A stretch of 64,000 bases of DNA from Ralstonia pickettii (GCF_000607165.1 NZ_JFZG01000024.1:496001-560000); one strand, 5' to 3'; counted from the stretch's first letter, positions 7,675 through 17,739 are shown. Notes: generated by a model from the sequence alone, not told the origin. Program-made: numbers and translations.

Positions 7675-9615
7675 TCACTTGGCAGCAATCACGCGGTACT
7701 CCACGGCCAGCGGCGTGGCGAGGGTCACGGTGTGGGTACCGCCCTGGGGCTGGTATGTCGAGCAGGCGTTGGTCGGCACGCCGCTTACGGCATAGACCTC
7801 CCACGTGCCGGCTGCGTTCTCACCATAGAAGGCGTAGCTGCCCAGGCCGTACTTGTTCACGGTATCGACGCCGTTGTTGTAATAGCCGTTGTACGGCAGG
7901 GACAACGCCGACACCGTGCCCGAGGGCGACTTCACAAAGAAGCCGACACTGCCCACGCACACCGAGCCCGATACGCGCAGTTGCAGGGCGTCGACCTTGT
8001 CGGTGCCCGACACGTTGAACTGGCCGAGCTTCTGCACTGCGCCGTAGTTGAGCTGGTTCACGTTGGCAAAGGCCGCCGCGAAGTCCGGCACTGACAGAGC
8101 GGCCGGCTTGTAGGTGACAGTGGCCTTGGCCATCTTCACCGCCGCTGATGCATCGACCAGCCCGAAGCCGTACCAAGTGGAGTACACATAGCCGGCGGCG
8201 TTGGTCTGCCAGCCATAGTCCAGGCGTGCGGTGGTCGCGCCATCAGTCAGCGCAGCACTGGTGTCGCCAGTGGCGGCGCCCGTAAGCAAGTCGATTCGCG
8301 CGTTGCGGCCGTCACGGCTGCCATAGTCGGTGTCGATCTTGCGTGCGGTGGCGCGCAGGATTTCGCGAACATCGCGCCACGTCAGATTCGGGTTGGCCGC
8401 CAGCATCAGCGCGACCACGCCGGACAGCGTGGGCGTGGCCGCCGACGTGCCGTTCATGCTCGAGTAGTCGCACTTCGCGTTGTCTTTCAGGTTGGTGGAG
8501 GTGCCTGCAATCGCAAAGTCATAGGTGTCGTCCGGATTGGCTCGGCTGTAGCCGCGTGCGCAGCCGCTGAGGTCGGTGGAGAAAATCTTTGGGCCGCTGC
8601 CCGTTTCACCATATTTGCCGCCGTTGCCGTATTCGCCGCCCAAGCCTGTGATCCAGTTGACCGATCCGGCGTTGGAGTAGCTCGACTTGATGCCCTGCGC
8701 GTTTGCCGCGCCGACCACGATCACGCCAGGCTCCAGCGCTTCCGGATCATTGGCGGGATTCTCGCAGCCGATCATGCCGGCGGCGCTGCCCACGGTCGGG
8801 CATGTGCGCGGCGGGACGCTGGCGCCGTCGTTGATGTATTCATATTCATTGCCCGACGCCTTGAGCATGACCAGCCCGCGGCCGCCACGCAGGTTCGGGA
8901 AGGCGCGCACCGCTGCCTGTGTCGAGGTAGACGTGTCGTACTCCAGCGGTGCCTGCGGGTTCGCGCCGTACGAGGCATTGATGATGTGGCCGTTCTTCGA
9001 CCAGTCTGCGCCGCCGTAGGCTGCGGTGATGTCGGGGTTCGCCGCGCCGATGAAGCGCGCCCCGCCCAGTGTCGCGCGCGGAGCGATCCCCATGACGCCC
9101 TTGCCGTTCTGCGCCGCGGCGATGATGCCGGCCACGTTGGTGCCATGCGCGTCTTTGATGTTCGCGGGAATGTCTGCCGGTGTCGGATCGTTCGAACCAT
9201 CGTCGAAGTTGTGCGTCATGTCCGAGTTGGCATTGGCGAACAGATCTTCGTTGTGCACGTCGATGCCGTCGTCCAGCACGAGCACGTTCACGCCCTGGCC
9301 CTTGACGCCGGCCTTGTGCGCGTCTTCCACGTCGATGTCGGTCGTGCCGTTGGCCACCAGGCCGAACGCCGCGAAGAAGCTGGTTGCCTGCTTGAGCGCC
9401 CACTGGTAGGCGTACAGCGGCTCGGTGCTGCCGGTCTGGCAGGCGTACTTGGCATCGACGCCGGTTTCCGCGCAGGTGGATGCGGGCGGCGTGTTGCCGC
9501 CGGTGTTGCCGCCATTGCTGGCGGTGTTGCTTCCCGAGTCCCCACCGCCGCACGCGGCCAGGGCCACGGTGGCGAACAGCGTCAAGGCAAGCGATTTTCC
9601 CGTAATGTCTTTCAC
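7675..9615 (-). CDS. S8 subtilisin-like serine peptidase, lipoprotein with C-terminal P domain
   Basis: 646 residues from a GTG at 9615. The lipobox VALAAC puts the lipidated cysteine at residue 22. A Gly/Asn/Ser-rich linker precedes the catalytic domain. The triad is visible: Asp115 (VLDDGID), His157 (DAHGTNVAGIIA) and Ser391 (NGTSAATPTLSG). Residues near 540-640 form a P/Homo-B domain (QLRVSGSVCVGSVGFFVKSP and following), as in proprotein convertases. It is therefore a membrane-anchored or surface protease. The GTG is chosen because the next upstream ATG (9723) would bury the lipoprotein signal. It is cotranscribed with the small exported protein downstream. Confidence 0.9.
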   Translation of the reverse strand: MKDITGKSLALTLFATVALAACGGGDSGSNTASNGGNTGGNTPPASTCAETGVDAKYACQTGSTEPLYAYQWALKQATSFFAAFGLVANGTTDIDVEDAHKAGVKGQGVNVLVLDDGIDVHNEDLFANANSDMTHNFDDGSNDPTPADIPANIKDAHGTNVAGIIAAAQNGKGVMGIAPRATLGGARFIGAANPDITAAYGGADWSKNGHIINASYGANPQAPLEYDTSTSTQAAVRAFPNLRGGRGLVMLKASGNEYEYINDGASVPPRTCPTVGSAAGMIGCENPANDPEALEPGVIVVGAANAQGIKSSYSNAGSVNWITGLGGEYGNGGKYGETGSGPKIFSTDLSGCARGYSRANPDDTYDFAIAGTSTNLKDNAKCDYSSMNGTSAATPTLSGVVALMLAANPNLTWRDVREILRATARKIDTDYGSRDGRNARIDLLTGAATGDTSAALTDGATTARLDYGWQTNAAGYVYSTWYGFGLVDASAAVKMAKATVTYKPAALSVPDFAAAFANVNQLNYGAVQKLGQFNVSGTDKVDALQLRVSGSVCVGSVGFFVKSPSGTVSALSLPYNGYYNNGVDTVNKYGLGSYAFYGENAAGTWEVYAVSGVPTNACSTYQPQGGTHTVTLATPLAVEYRVIAAK

Positions 9616-9907
9616 GAGACCCCCGTTTTGTCGTTGTGTGTTGTGCAAAGCGCGGGATGTCCGCACCGCTTTGACCTGTTCGACGAAGAGAGGGCACGTC
9701 GCTCGTGCCCGCCGCGAGCGCATGGGCGCTCATCAGGTCGGGCCGGATGCTCGCATGCACGCCAGTTGGGATTCAACGAAGAATGCGGCTGCGCGCGCTA
9801 ACCGGTTCGGCCGTCGCGCGAACCTGTCAGTGCGTCTCAGTCTTGGGAACGGCAGGGCGCCGGAGGTGGGAGGAAAGAGGGAGTGCGCGAGGGGTGCCGC
9901 GCACGCT

Positions 9908-10924
9908 TCAGCGCATCTGCATGACCCAGGTGCGCCAGTCCTTGTGCTGCACGAAAGGCATGGCAGCGGCCCGGCCTTCCACGGCCAGCATGCGCGTTTC
10001 ACGCGGCGACATGCCAGAGGCGCGGCGGTACGCGCGCGTAAAGTTCGATGCGTCGGAAAAACCGTAGGTCTGCGCGATTTCAGCCACCGAACGGTGCGTC
10101 TGCGATCGGTCGGCCAGGATCGCGTGGCACTGTCGCAGGCGCTGCGTGCGCAGGTAGTTGAAGAAGCCGCCCTCGCGCTCGAACAGCCGGTACAGCGTGG
10201 CGCGCGAGATGCCGAACTGCACGGCCACGCCTTCGGGCGAAAGCGCGAGATCGGACAGGTTGTGCTGCACGTGCCGGCAGATCGAAGCAAACAGGCTTTC
10301 CCTGACGGCTGGCGCACTGGCTTCGGTCACTTGGCAGTTGATGGCGGCCGCCGCCAGTTGCAGCGTGCCCGGGATGACGGCCTGTGCCTCGGCATCGCTC
10401 AACTTCCCGACCGATTGATAGAGCGAGCACAGGTGATCACGCAGCAGCCCGACCATCGGGGCATCGCCGCGCAGCACCCGCATGCTGAGTTCATCCGGTG
10501 CGCGCAGCAGCGGTGCCAGCAGGCGCCGTGGCACGGCCAGGCTCAGGAATCGACTGTCGTTCGTGCTGGTGGCGAGCGGCTGCGCAGCGTCGACGATGAA
10601 CAGATCGCCGGGGCGCGTGGCGGTGCCGCTGGCGCCGTCGCGCTCTCCGCAACTGCCTTCCAGGTAATACTGGAGCACGTAGACATCCATGCCGTCGCGC
10701 CCCAGCTTGGAGCGGGAACGATCATAGTGCTGTGCCTGCGCGCTGATCATGCCCACACCCGTCTCGCCGCACAGATACGCATCGACGCTGGCCTGAAAGC
10801 CATGCGATTGCGGCGCGGCAGAGCGCGTGTCGAACAGCACGTTGATGGCATCCCGCCACGCCGCAAATTGATGCTCGCGCGGCAGCGCAGACGTATCGAA
10901 GTGGGAATGCGGAGGTTTGCTCAC
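9908..10924 (-). CDS. AraC-family transcriptional regulator with N-terminal ligand-binding domain
   Basis: 338 residues from a GTG at 10924 that has AGGAAA just upstream; the ATG at 10987 would add 21 residues without a clear ribosome site. The N-terminal half resembles the AraC-binding-like domain found in regulators of aromatic or amine catabolism. The C-terminal ~100 residues hold the two helix-turn-helix motifs, with SVAEIAQTYGFSDASNFTRAYRRASGMSPRE matching the AraC signature in pieces. No obvious target is adjacent: the subtilase operon lies downstream on the same strand, beyond a 292-bp gap (9616-9907) in which I see no gene and which probably holds the subtilase promoter. Confidence 0.88.
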   Translation of the reverse strand: MSKPPHSHFDTSALPREHQFAAWRDAINVLFDTRSAAPQSHGFQASVDAYLCGETGVGMISAQAQHYDRSRSKLGRDGMDVYVLQYYLEGSCGERDGASGTATRPGDLFIVDAAQPLATSTNDSRFLSLAVPRRLLAPLLRAPDELSMRVLRGDAPMVGLLRDHLCSLYQSVGKLSDAEAQAVIPGTLQLAAAAINCQVTEASAPAVRESLFASICRHVQHNLSDLALSPEGVAVQFGISRATLYRLFEREGGFFNYLRTQRLRQCHAILADRSQTHRSVAEIAQTYGFSDASNFTRAYRRASGMSPRETRMLAVEGRAAAMPFVQHKDWRTWVMQMR

Positions 10925-11011
10925 GGCGGTTTCCTGAAAGCCCCCGGCATTGTGCAGAAGCGGTGGCCGATGATGGGATGCCCCCAAAGTGGGGTGTCGA
11001 CGGGCGCTGGC

Positions 11012-12529
11012 CTAAACGACCGCCAGCTTTGGCCGCTCCTGTCTGGGCATGACCACGTTGCGCCCGGCGGCCTTGGCTTCATACAGCCGCCCGTCGGCGA
11101 GGTGGATCAGGTCTTGAACGGTATCGTCGGCCGCGGCGATGCCCGAGTGGGAAGCCACCCCGACGCTGACCGTCAGCTTGCCGTACGCGCTTCCCGCGTT
11201 GGGCTCGTTGGCGGCCAGCACGGCGGTGCGGATGCTCTCGGCCACGCGCACGGCGCCGCTCAAGTCCGTATTGGGCAGGACGGCGCAGAACTCTTCGCCG
11301 CCATAGCGGCCGGCAAAATCTCCCGGGCGCTTGATGCGGTCGTTGATGCAGCGTGCCACCGTGCGCAGCGCGGTATCGCCGGCGGCATGGCCGTACTTGT
11401 CGTTGTAGGGTTTGAAGTTGTCCACGTCGATCATCAGCACCGACATCGGGGTGTGATGGCGATTGGCACGGCGCCATTCAACGTCCAGTGCCGAGTCCAG
11501 CGCGCGGCGCGTGCCGAGCCCCGTCAGGCTGTCGGTATTGGCCAGCAGGTGCAATTGCTGCTCCATCTCGAGCCGCTTGCGCAGTTGTTGCGCAAGGAGG
11601 AACGACAGCACCATGAATACCGCGTCGAGCATCAGCACGATGCCGCTGATCACCCATGCGCGCTGCCGCCACTCCGCGTAGATGTCTTCGGTGGCCAGCC
11701 CGACTGTGACAATCAGCGGGTGGTCGCCGATATGGCGGAAGCTGAACAGGCGCTCGATACCGTCAACGCTGGCAACGTCAACATAGGAGCCTTCGGGCGC
11801 AAGCAGGCGCTTCTGGAAGGCAACGTCCTCGGCCAGGCTTCGGCCGATGAGCTTTTCGCTGTAAGGGCGCCGCATGAGCAGCGTGCCGTCCGTGCGTATC
11901 AGCGTGACGGTCGCGTGGGGGCCGAGGTTGATGCCATCGAACAGGCGACGGAAGTAGTTCAGGCGCAGCGTGCCGACCACGATGCCGTTGAATTCGCCAT
12001 GCGGGCCGTTCAGCCGCCGGCTGAGGCCGAGCGACGTGTCCAGGCCGGTCACGCGCGGCGTAAATGGCTCGCTGATATACAGCCCGACGTTCGCGGAGCC
12101 CTGATGCACCTGGAAGTAATCGCGGTCGCCGATGTAAATACGCCGCGGCGGCACCGAACGTGAATCGAGAACAACATCACCGACCTTGTTGGTCACCAGC
12201 AGGGAGCCCAGGTCCTGCGCATTGGTCGACCGGTCGAACAGCACGAACTGGCGCACGGCGGGCGGCAACGCCAGCATGGCAGGATCGCGCACGCCGTCGA
12301 TCACGGCCTGCAGCGACAGGTCGTACACCTCGATGTTGCGGGCGATGTCGCGTTGCAGGATCAGCGACAGGTTGTCGGCGGCGTCGCGTGCGCGGGCCAG
12401 CGCGTCCGTGCGCATTTCCCAGAGCGAGAACGCGGTGAGCGCGGCCAGCACCACCGACAGCATCGACGCGCCGATGATCAGCAGGGAAGGCCGCCGCAGG
12501 AATGCACTGGTGGCGCGCTGTAAAGGCAT
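11012..12529 (-). CDS. Membrane diguanylate cyclase with Cache-type sensor and GGDEF domain
   Basis: 505 residues. Makes cyclic di-GMP from two GTP. Two membrane helices (about 15-38 and 285-310) flank a periplasmic sensor of the Cache/PDC type, and a GGDEF domain fills the C-terminus. The active site is GGEEF at 410-414, a functional variant. Five residues before it lies RPGD, a complete RxxD inhibitory site, so product feedback is expected. No EAL domain is present. A PilZ protein, a possible c-di-GMP receptor, is encoded about 22 kb away at 34614. The signal sensed is unknown. Confidence 0.92.
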   Translation of the reverse strand: MPLQRATSAFLRRPSLLIIGASMLSVVLAALTAFSLWEMRTDALARARDAADNLSLILQRDIARNIEVYDLSLQAVIDGVRDPAMLALPPAVRQFVLFDRSTNAQDLGSLLVTNKVGDVVLDSRSVPPRRIYIGDRDYFQVHQGSANVGLYISEPFTPRVTGLDTSLGLSRRLNGPHGEFNGIVVGTLRLNYFRRLFDGINLGPHATVTLIRTDGTLLMRRPYSEKLIGRSLAEDVAFQKRLLAPEGSYVDVASVDGIERLFSFRHIGDHPLIVTVGLATEDIYAEWRQRAWVISGIVLMLDAVFMVLSFLLAQQLRKRLEMEQQLHLLANTDSLTGLGTRRALDSALDVEWRRANRHHTPMSVLMIDVDNFKPYNDKYGHAAGDTALRTVARCINDRIKRPGDFAGRYGGEEFCAVLPNTDLSGAVRVAESIRTAVLAANEPNAGSAYGKLTVSVGVASHSGIAAADDTVQDLIHLADGRLYEAKAAGRNVVMPRQERPKLAVV

Positions 12530-12608
12530 GCGCAGAATTGTGAAAATATTGAAAACGGTAGCCTCAATTGTGTACCGGACTCCACCTTCCTACGCAATAC
12601 TATCTAAG

Positions 12609-12630
12609 ACGTTTTCTGCAATGAAAACGT
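12609..12630. promoter_or_regulatory. Perfect inverted repeat between divergent genes
   Basis: ACGTTTTC (12609-12616), six bases, then GAAAACGT (12623-12630). It lies in the AT-rich 292-bp gap between the diguanylate cyclase gene (start 12529) and the small acidic-protein gene (12822). It could be an operator or a short hairpin. No known consensus was matched. I see no gene in the rest of that gap. Confidence 0.4.
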
Positions 12631-12803
12631 TTGCGGCCATTGATTTCATCCTGTCCATGCAACGTTTGTGGCCGCGGGTGTGCAGCTTGCTGATCCTCGG
12701 CTGAGTGCCGCACCCGCAGCGCTGGGCATCCTGCCCGCCCGACAGATGTGCATTCCGCACCCCATGCCATCGTGTCAGGCCAGCTTTGCCTATTCTGGGG
12801 TAA

Positions 12804-13016
<213 letters not shown>

Positions 13017-13299
13017 AATGCGGGCTGCGTGTCAACGCATCGGCGGTTTTAGCCGTCTTACGTAGGCCGCAAACAACGTGCGAATCCAGCACACGCGCCG
13101 TCTGAAGCGCGGGGCAAGAGAAAGCCGGCGCGCGCGACAAGCCCGTGCCGGTAGGTCGGGGTCCAATCAAGACGTCGATACCGTGCGGAGCATGGGCTTC
13201 GGCGGCTTGGCTTGCCGCGCTCTCCCGTCTCTGCGTGTCCGGATTCGTGTATCGCTTTGACCGGCACTCCACCAAGCCAGCAGGATTTCGTTTTTCACC

Positions 13300-15933
13300 A
13301 TGCCTGACGCCGCGTCCAACGACGCCAGTCCAACATCACGCCGATCCTCGGCCCGCACCGCGCCTGGCGCGCCCGCCACGCCTGCGCCCTCTGACTCCGG
13401 CTTTGGCCTTGCCAGCTGGATCGTGATCGGTGTGGTGCTGGTGCTTGGCGCGCTGGTGTTCGACAGCCTGTATGCGCTGCTCGACCATGTGCACTACGCC
13501 GACATGGTCGCCGCGCTGCAGGCCACGCCGCGCTCGCACCTGATGCTGGCCATGCTGGCCACGGCGCTCAGTTACGTCGCCCTGACCGGTTACGACGCGT
13601 CCGGCCTGCGCTACGCGGGCGCGCATGTGGCGCCCGCTACGGTGGCCACCACCTCGTTCATTGCCTATGCGCTGGGCAACACCGTCGGCCTCGGTTCGCT
13701 GACGGCCGGGGCGGTGCGCACGCGCTTGTACACAGCGGCCGGGCTTGATCCTGCGCGCGTGACAGAGGCGGTGGCCTTTGATGCGGGCGCGCTGGGCGTG
13801 TCCACCACGGCCTTTGGGGCGGTCGGGCTGTTGTGGGGCGCCCCGCACATCGCGGCCATTGCGCATTTGCCGGCCGCGTTGCTTGAAGTCGTGGCATTGC
13901 TGGTGCTGGCCGGCGTCGTGGCGTTGTTGGCGCTCTGCATGCGGCAGCGCCACGTGATGCTGTTCGGCCGGTGGGAGATCCGCCTGCCGCCGCCGGGGTT
14001 GGCCGCGCGTCAGTTCGCGATTTCAGCGGCCGACATGATTGCGGCGGCGGCGGCCCTGTGGGTGCTGATGCCGGCAGGCGCAGTCGATCTGCCGACGTTT
14101 GTGGCGTTTTACGCGTTGGCGGTCACGCTGGGCGTGCTGAGCCAGAGCCCGGGCGGTCTAGGCGTGTTCGAGGCCGTGATCCTGCTGGGCTGCAGCGGCC
14201 AGGCGCCGCCGGCCGAGGTGCTTGCTGCGCTGTTGTTCTACCGCGTCATCTATTTCCTGCTGCCGCTGGTCGTGGCCGCCGCCATGCTCGGCGTGTTCGA
14301 GTTGCGTTCCGGCGCGGGGGCGCCGTTCGGCCGCGCTGCGGTCAAGCTGTCGCCGGGGCTGCTGGCCGCGCTGACGATGGTGGCAGGCGTGATGCTGCTC
14401 GTCTCGGGCGTCACCCCCGCCACGGACGAAGCCGAAGACCTTCTGCGCATGCATGTGCCGCTGTTCGTGGTGGAAGCCTCGCACATGATCGGCAGTGTGG
14501 CGGGGCTCATCATGCTGTTTGTCGCGCGCGGGCTGCTGCACCGGCTGGACGCCGCGTGGTGGGCGGCGCTGGTGCTGTCGCTGCTCACCGGCGTGCTGGC
14601 GTTGCCCAAGGGCATTGCCGTGTCTGAGATGGCGGTGCTGGTGACGCTGGCGGTGCTGCTCGTCATCTCGCGTCGGCAGTTTGACCGGCCGTCGTCGCTG
14701 TTTTCGCAGCGGCTGGAGGCGGGGTGGCTGGTTGCCATGCTCTGCGTGTTTGCGGCGTGCGTGTGGATTCTCTTCTTCGCCTACCGAGAGGTGGCCTACG
14801 CCAACCAGCTCTGGTGGCAATTCACGTTCGACGGCGATGCGCCACGCTCCATACGCGCGCTGATGGCGGTGGCGGTGACCGGGCTCGGGTTTGGCATGCG
14901 CCAGCTCTTTCGCAAGGAGCCCGGTGTCACCACGTTCCCGAGCGACGAAGAACTTGCCCGCGCCGCCGAGATCGTCCGCAAGCAGCCCGCCGCCGATGCC
15001 ACGCTCGCGTTGATGGGTGACAAGAGCCTGCTGTTTTCGCCGTCGGGCAACGCGTTCATCATGTACGCCAAGCAGGGGCGCTCGTGGGTGGCGCTGTCCG
15101 ACCCCGTGGGCGCGCAGCAGGAATGGCCCGAGCTGATCTGGCGCTTTATCGAAATGGCCGATGCGCATGGCGGCCGCGCCGCGTTCTACAAGACACGCCC
15201 GCAGACGCTGTCGCTGTATCTCGATGCGGGCTTGCGCGCCTACAAGCTGGGCGAAGAGGCGTATGTGTCGCTGCCCGAGTTCAGCCTGAAGGGCTCGCGC
15301 CGCGCCAACCTGCGCCATGGTGTCACGCGCGGCGAGCGCGAAGGCCTGTCGTTCGAGATCGTGCCGACGGAAGATGTGCCCACCGTGCTGGACGAATTGC
15401 GCGCCATCTCCGATGAATGGCTGCGCAACCAGAATGCGCGCGAGAAGGGCTTCTCGCTGGGCGCATTTGACGACCGCTACATCTGCAGCCAGCCCGTGGC
15501 CGTGGTGCGCCGTGAGGGCGTCATCCTGGCGTTTGCCACGCTGATGTGCCCAGATGTGCTGCGCATCGAGGCGAGTGTCGACCTCATGCGCTATCGCAGC
15601 GACGTGCCGCCGGGCACGATGGATTTCCTGTTCGGCAAGGTCATCCTCTACTTCCAGGCGCAGGGGTATCAGCGTTTCGGGCTGGGGATGGCACCGATGT
15701 CGGGCATGGTTGAGCATCAGCTTGCGCCGCGCTGGCACCGCTTCGGACGGATGATGTTCCGACACGGCGCGCGCTTCTACAATTTCAGAGGGCTGCGCAA
15801 TTTCAAGGACAAGTTCGAGCCGGTGTGGGAAGCCCGCTACCTGCTCGCACGTGGCGGGATTGCGCCGCTATTCACATTGACGGACGTCGCCGCGCTGATC
15901 GGCGGCGGCTTGAAGGGAGTGATCTCCAAATGA
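13300..15933 (+). CDS. lpiA: Bifunctional lysylphosphatidylglycerol synthase/flippase (MprF/LpiA type)
   Basis: 877 residues. Transfers lysine from Lys-tRNA to phosphatidylglycerol and flips the product across the inner membrane, lowering surface negative charge. The N-terminal two thirds contain about a dozen membrane segments (flippase; ASGLRYAGAHVAPATVATTS region). The cytosolic C-terminal domain from about residue 540 is the DUF2156 GNAT-like transferase (SLLFSPSGNAFIMYAKQGRS and GLGMAPMSGMVEHQLAPRW). Its stop overlaps the start of the acvB gene (ATGA), so the two are translationally coupled. This order is the lpiA-acvB (atvA) pair of rhizobia and Agrobacterium, linked there to acid tolerance and virulence. 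Confidence 0.9.
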   Translation: MPDAASNDASPTSRRSSARTAPGAPATPAPSDSGFGLASWIVIGVVLVLGALVFDSLYALLDHVHYADMVAALQATPRSHLMLAMLATALSYVALTGYDASGLRYAGAHVAPATVATTSFIAYALGNTVGLGSLTAGAVRTRLYTAAGLDPARVTEAVAFDAGALGVSTTAFGAVGLLWGAPHIAAIAHLPAALLEVVALLVLAGVVALLALCMRQRHVMLFGRWEIRLPPPGLAARQFAISAADMIAAAAALWVLMPAGAVDLPTFVAFYALAVTLGVLSQSPGGLGVFEAVILLGCSGQAPPAEVLAALLFYRVIYFLLPLVVAAAMLGVFELRSGAGAPFGRAAVKLSPGLLAALTMVAGVMLLVSGVTPATDEAEDLLRMHVPLFVVEASHMIGSVAGLIMLFVARGLLHRLDAAWWAALVLSLLTGVLALPKGIAVSEMAVLVTLAVLLVISRRQFDRPSSLFSQRLEAGWLVAMLCVFAACVWILFFAYREVAYANQLWWQFTFDGDAPRSIRALMAVAVTGLGFGMRQLFRKEPGVTTFPSDEELARAAEIVRKQPAADATLALMGDKSLLFSPSGNAFIMYAKQGRSWVALSDPVGAQQEWPELIWRFIEMADAHGGRAAFYKTRPQTLSLYLDAGLRAYKLGEEAYVSLPEFSLKGSRRANLRHGVTRGEREGLSFEIVPTEDVPTVLDELRAISDEWLRNQNAREKGFSLGAFDDRYICSQPVAVVRREGVILAFATLMCPDVLRIEASVDLMRYRSDVPPGTMDFLFGKVILYFQAQGYQRFGLGMAPMSGMVEHQLAPRWHRFGRMMFRHGARFYNFRGLRNFKDKFEPVWEARYLLARGGIAPLFTLTDVAALIGGGLKGVISK

Positions 15934-17690
15934 GTTGGCAAGCACCGCGCACGCAAGAGGCGCGGCATCGGGGAGTGCTACGCAAAGGCTTGCGTTGGGC
16001 TGGGCATTTGAGTGCGGTCGGCATGGTGCTGGCAACGTCCTGGGCCATCGCAGCCGATGCTCCTGCGGCCAAGCCCACGCCTGCGCAGGGTCCGGTGCTG
16101 GTGCCGCCCGTGGGCATGGCGGGCGCCAGCGGCGTTGTGGCTGCGCCGCCACGCGGCGACATGCCGCCTCGCCTGCAGATGAGCGCTGCGGCCGTCACCG
16201 CCAACAAGGCCGCCAACGGCGGCGTGCTGTCGCTGCCCGTGGTGGCGCCTGCCACGGCCGCGGCGGCGCCCGGTGCCGTCGAGTTCGTCACGCACGGGCG
16301 CTTTCGCGATGTGCCGGTCTACAAGCCGAAGGGCGAAATCCGCTCCGTCGTGCTGATGCTCTCGGGCGACCTGGGCTGGACGCCAGCCGTATCGCGCATG
16401 GCCGAGAGCCTCGCGCAGCAGGGCGCACTGGTGGCAGGTCTGTCAACGCCTGCGCTGTTCGCCAGCCTGGAGGCCGACCTGGGCGATTGCGCCTTCCCCG
16501 ATGGTGACCTCGAAAACTTCAGCCGCTTCCTGCAGGCCTACGAGAAAGTGCCGGGCTACTACCCGCCCATCCTCGTTGGCGACAACGAAGGCGGTGCGCT
16601 GGCCTACGCCATGATTGCCCAGGCGCGCCCGAACATCTTCGCCGCGGCCATGTCGATGGAATTCTGCCCGGTGCTGGAGTTGCGCAAGCCGCTGTGCAAG
16701 GGCGAGGGCGTGCATTTCAGCCGCCGCATGAGCGAGAGCCGTACCACGGCCAAGCGCGTCAAGCCGCCCGAGAACGCCGGTGTGGTCCTGCTGCCCGCCA
16801 CGAAATTGTCTGCGCCATGGGTGGCGCTGCAATCAGCCACGCCGACGTCGTTTGCGCGCCGCTCCGGTCCGCTGTGCGAAGCGCGTGCCACGCAAGCCTT
16901 CATCGATACGATTTCGGGGGCGCAATCGGTGGCGTTGCCGGCCACCGCGTCGGCCGCCAATGCACCGCCTGTGACAGCCAGCGAGCCATTCAAGGTGGCT
17001 TTCGCCAAGCTTGTCGCCCAACGCAAACCGCCGCCCCCGCCGCCGCCCGCAGCGGTGTCCGACTTGCCGATCATCGAAGTGCCCGCGCAGCCCGGTACAT
17101 CATCCGAGCTGTTCGCGGTGCTGCTCTCGGGTGACGGCGGTTGGGCCGGGCTCGACAAGGAGGTGGCCGCTGCGCTGTCCAAGTCGGGCGTGCCCGTGGT
17201 CGGCATCGATTCGCTGCGCTACTTCTGGACGCCGCGTACGCCGGCCTCCGCCGCCGCTGACATGGATCGCCTCGTGCGCTTTTACGCCGCGCGCTGGAAG
17301 AAACAGAAGGCTTTGCTGATCGGCTATTCGCAGGGCGCAGACGTGCTGCCCTTCATCGTCAACCGGTTGCCGGCGGCGTCGCGCGAGCATGTCGCGCTGG
17401 CCGTGATGATGGGCCTGGGCAAGCGCGCCGATTTTGAGTTCCACATGACCAACTGGGTGTCGAGCAGCGCGTCTGGCCTGCCGATCCTGCCCGAGGTGCA
17501 GAAGCTGCCGGCGGGCCTTGGCATGTGCATCTACGGCAAGGAAGAGAAAGACACCAATTGCCCGGGCCTGGACCCGAAGCAGGTGCAACTGGTGAAGCTG
17601 CCCGGCGGCCATCACTTTGATGGCGATTACGCCAAGTTGGCCCGCATCATTCTTGAAGGCGCGCGCGCAGCGGGCAACGCACCGCGCTAA
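15930..17690 (+). CDS. acvB: AcvB/VirJ-family periplasmic hydrolase, probable lysyl-PG hydrolase
   Basis: 586 residues. An N-terminal signal anchor (about 22-42, VGMVLATSWAIAADAP) directs it to the periplasm. It has two VirJ-like alpha/beta-hydrolase halves: about 120-300 (VVLMLSGDLGWTP) and 395-580 (FAVLLSGDGGWAGLD), joined by a proline-rich linker (KPPPPPPPAAVSD). The second half has the nucleophile elbow GYSQGAD and a C-terminal GGHHFDGD His. In Agrobacterium the homologue hydrolyses lysyl-phosphatidylglycerol made by LpiA. Here it is translationally coupled to lpiA, supporting the same maker/breaker pairing. The start at 15930 is fixed by that overlap. Confidence 0.88.
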   Translation: MSWQAPRTQEARHRGVLRKGLRWAGHLSAVGMVLATSWAIAADAPAAKPTPAQGPVLVPPVGMAGASGVVAAPPRGDMPPRLQMSAAAVTANKAANGGVLSLPVVAPATAAAAPGAVEFVTHGRFRDVPVYKPKGEIRSVVLMLSGDLGWTPAVSRMAESLAQQGALVAGLSTPALFASLEADLGDCAFPDGDLENFSRFLQAYEKVPGYYPPILVGDNEGGALAYAMIAQARPNIFAAAMSMEFCPVLELRKPLCKGEGVHFSRRMSESRTTAKRVKPPENAGVVLLPATKLSAPWVALQSATPTSFARRSGPLCEARATQAFIDTISGAQSVALPATASAANAPPVTASEPFKVAFAKLVAQRKPPPPPPPAAVSDLPIIEVPAQPGTSSELFAVLLSGDGGWAGLDKEVAAALSKSGVPVVGIDSLRYFWTPRTPASAAADMDRLVRFYAARWKKQKALLIGYSQGADVLPFIVNRLPAASREHVALAVMMGLGKRADFEFHMTNWVSSSASGLPILPEVQKLPAGLGMCIYGKEEKDTNCPGLDPKQVQLVKLPGGHHFDGDYAKLARIILEGARAAGNAPR

Positions 17691-17739
17691 TCCGCCAACG
17701 TCGGGGCTGGCGTGTCCGGAGTGCGGTGGCGTTGTCGAG

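Noticed and set aside
9425-12163. 912-codon open frame on the plus strand
   Set aside because: It runs antisense through the subtilase, AraC and diguanylate cyclase genes, has an Arg/Gln/His/Ala-rich composition and no domain. It is a GC-bias shadow.
14158-15765. 535-codon open frame on the minus strand
   Set aside because: Antisense to the lpiA gene, rich in His/Arg/Gln, no recognisable family.
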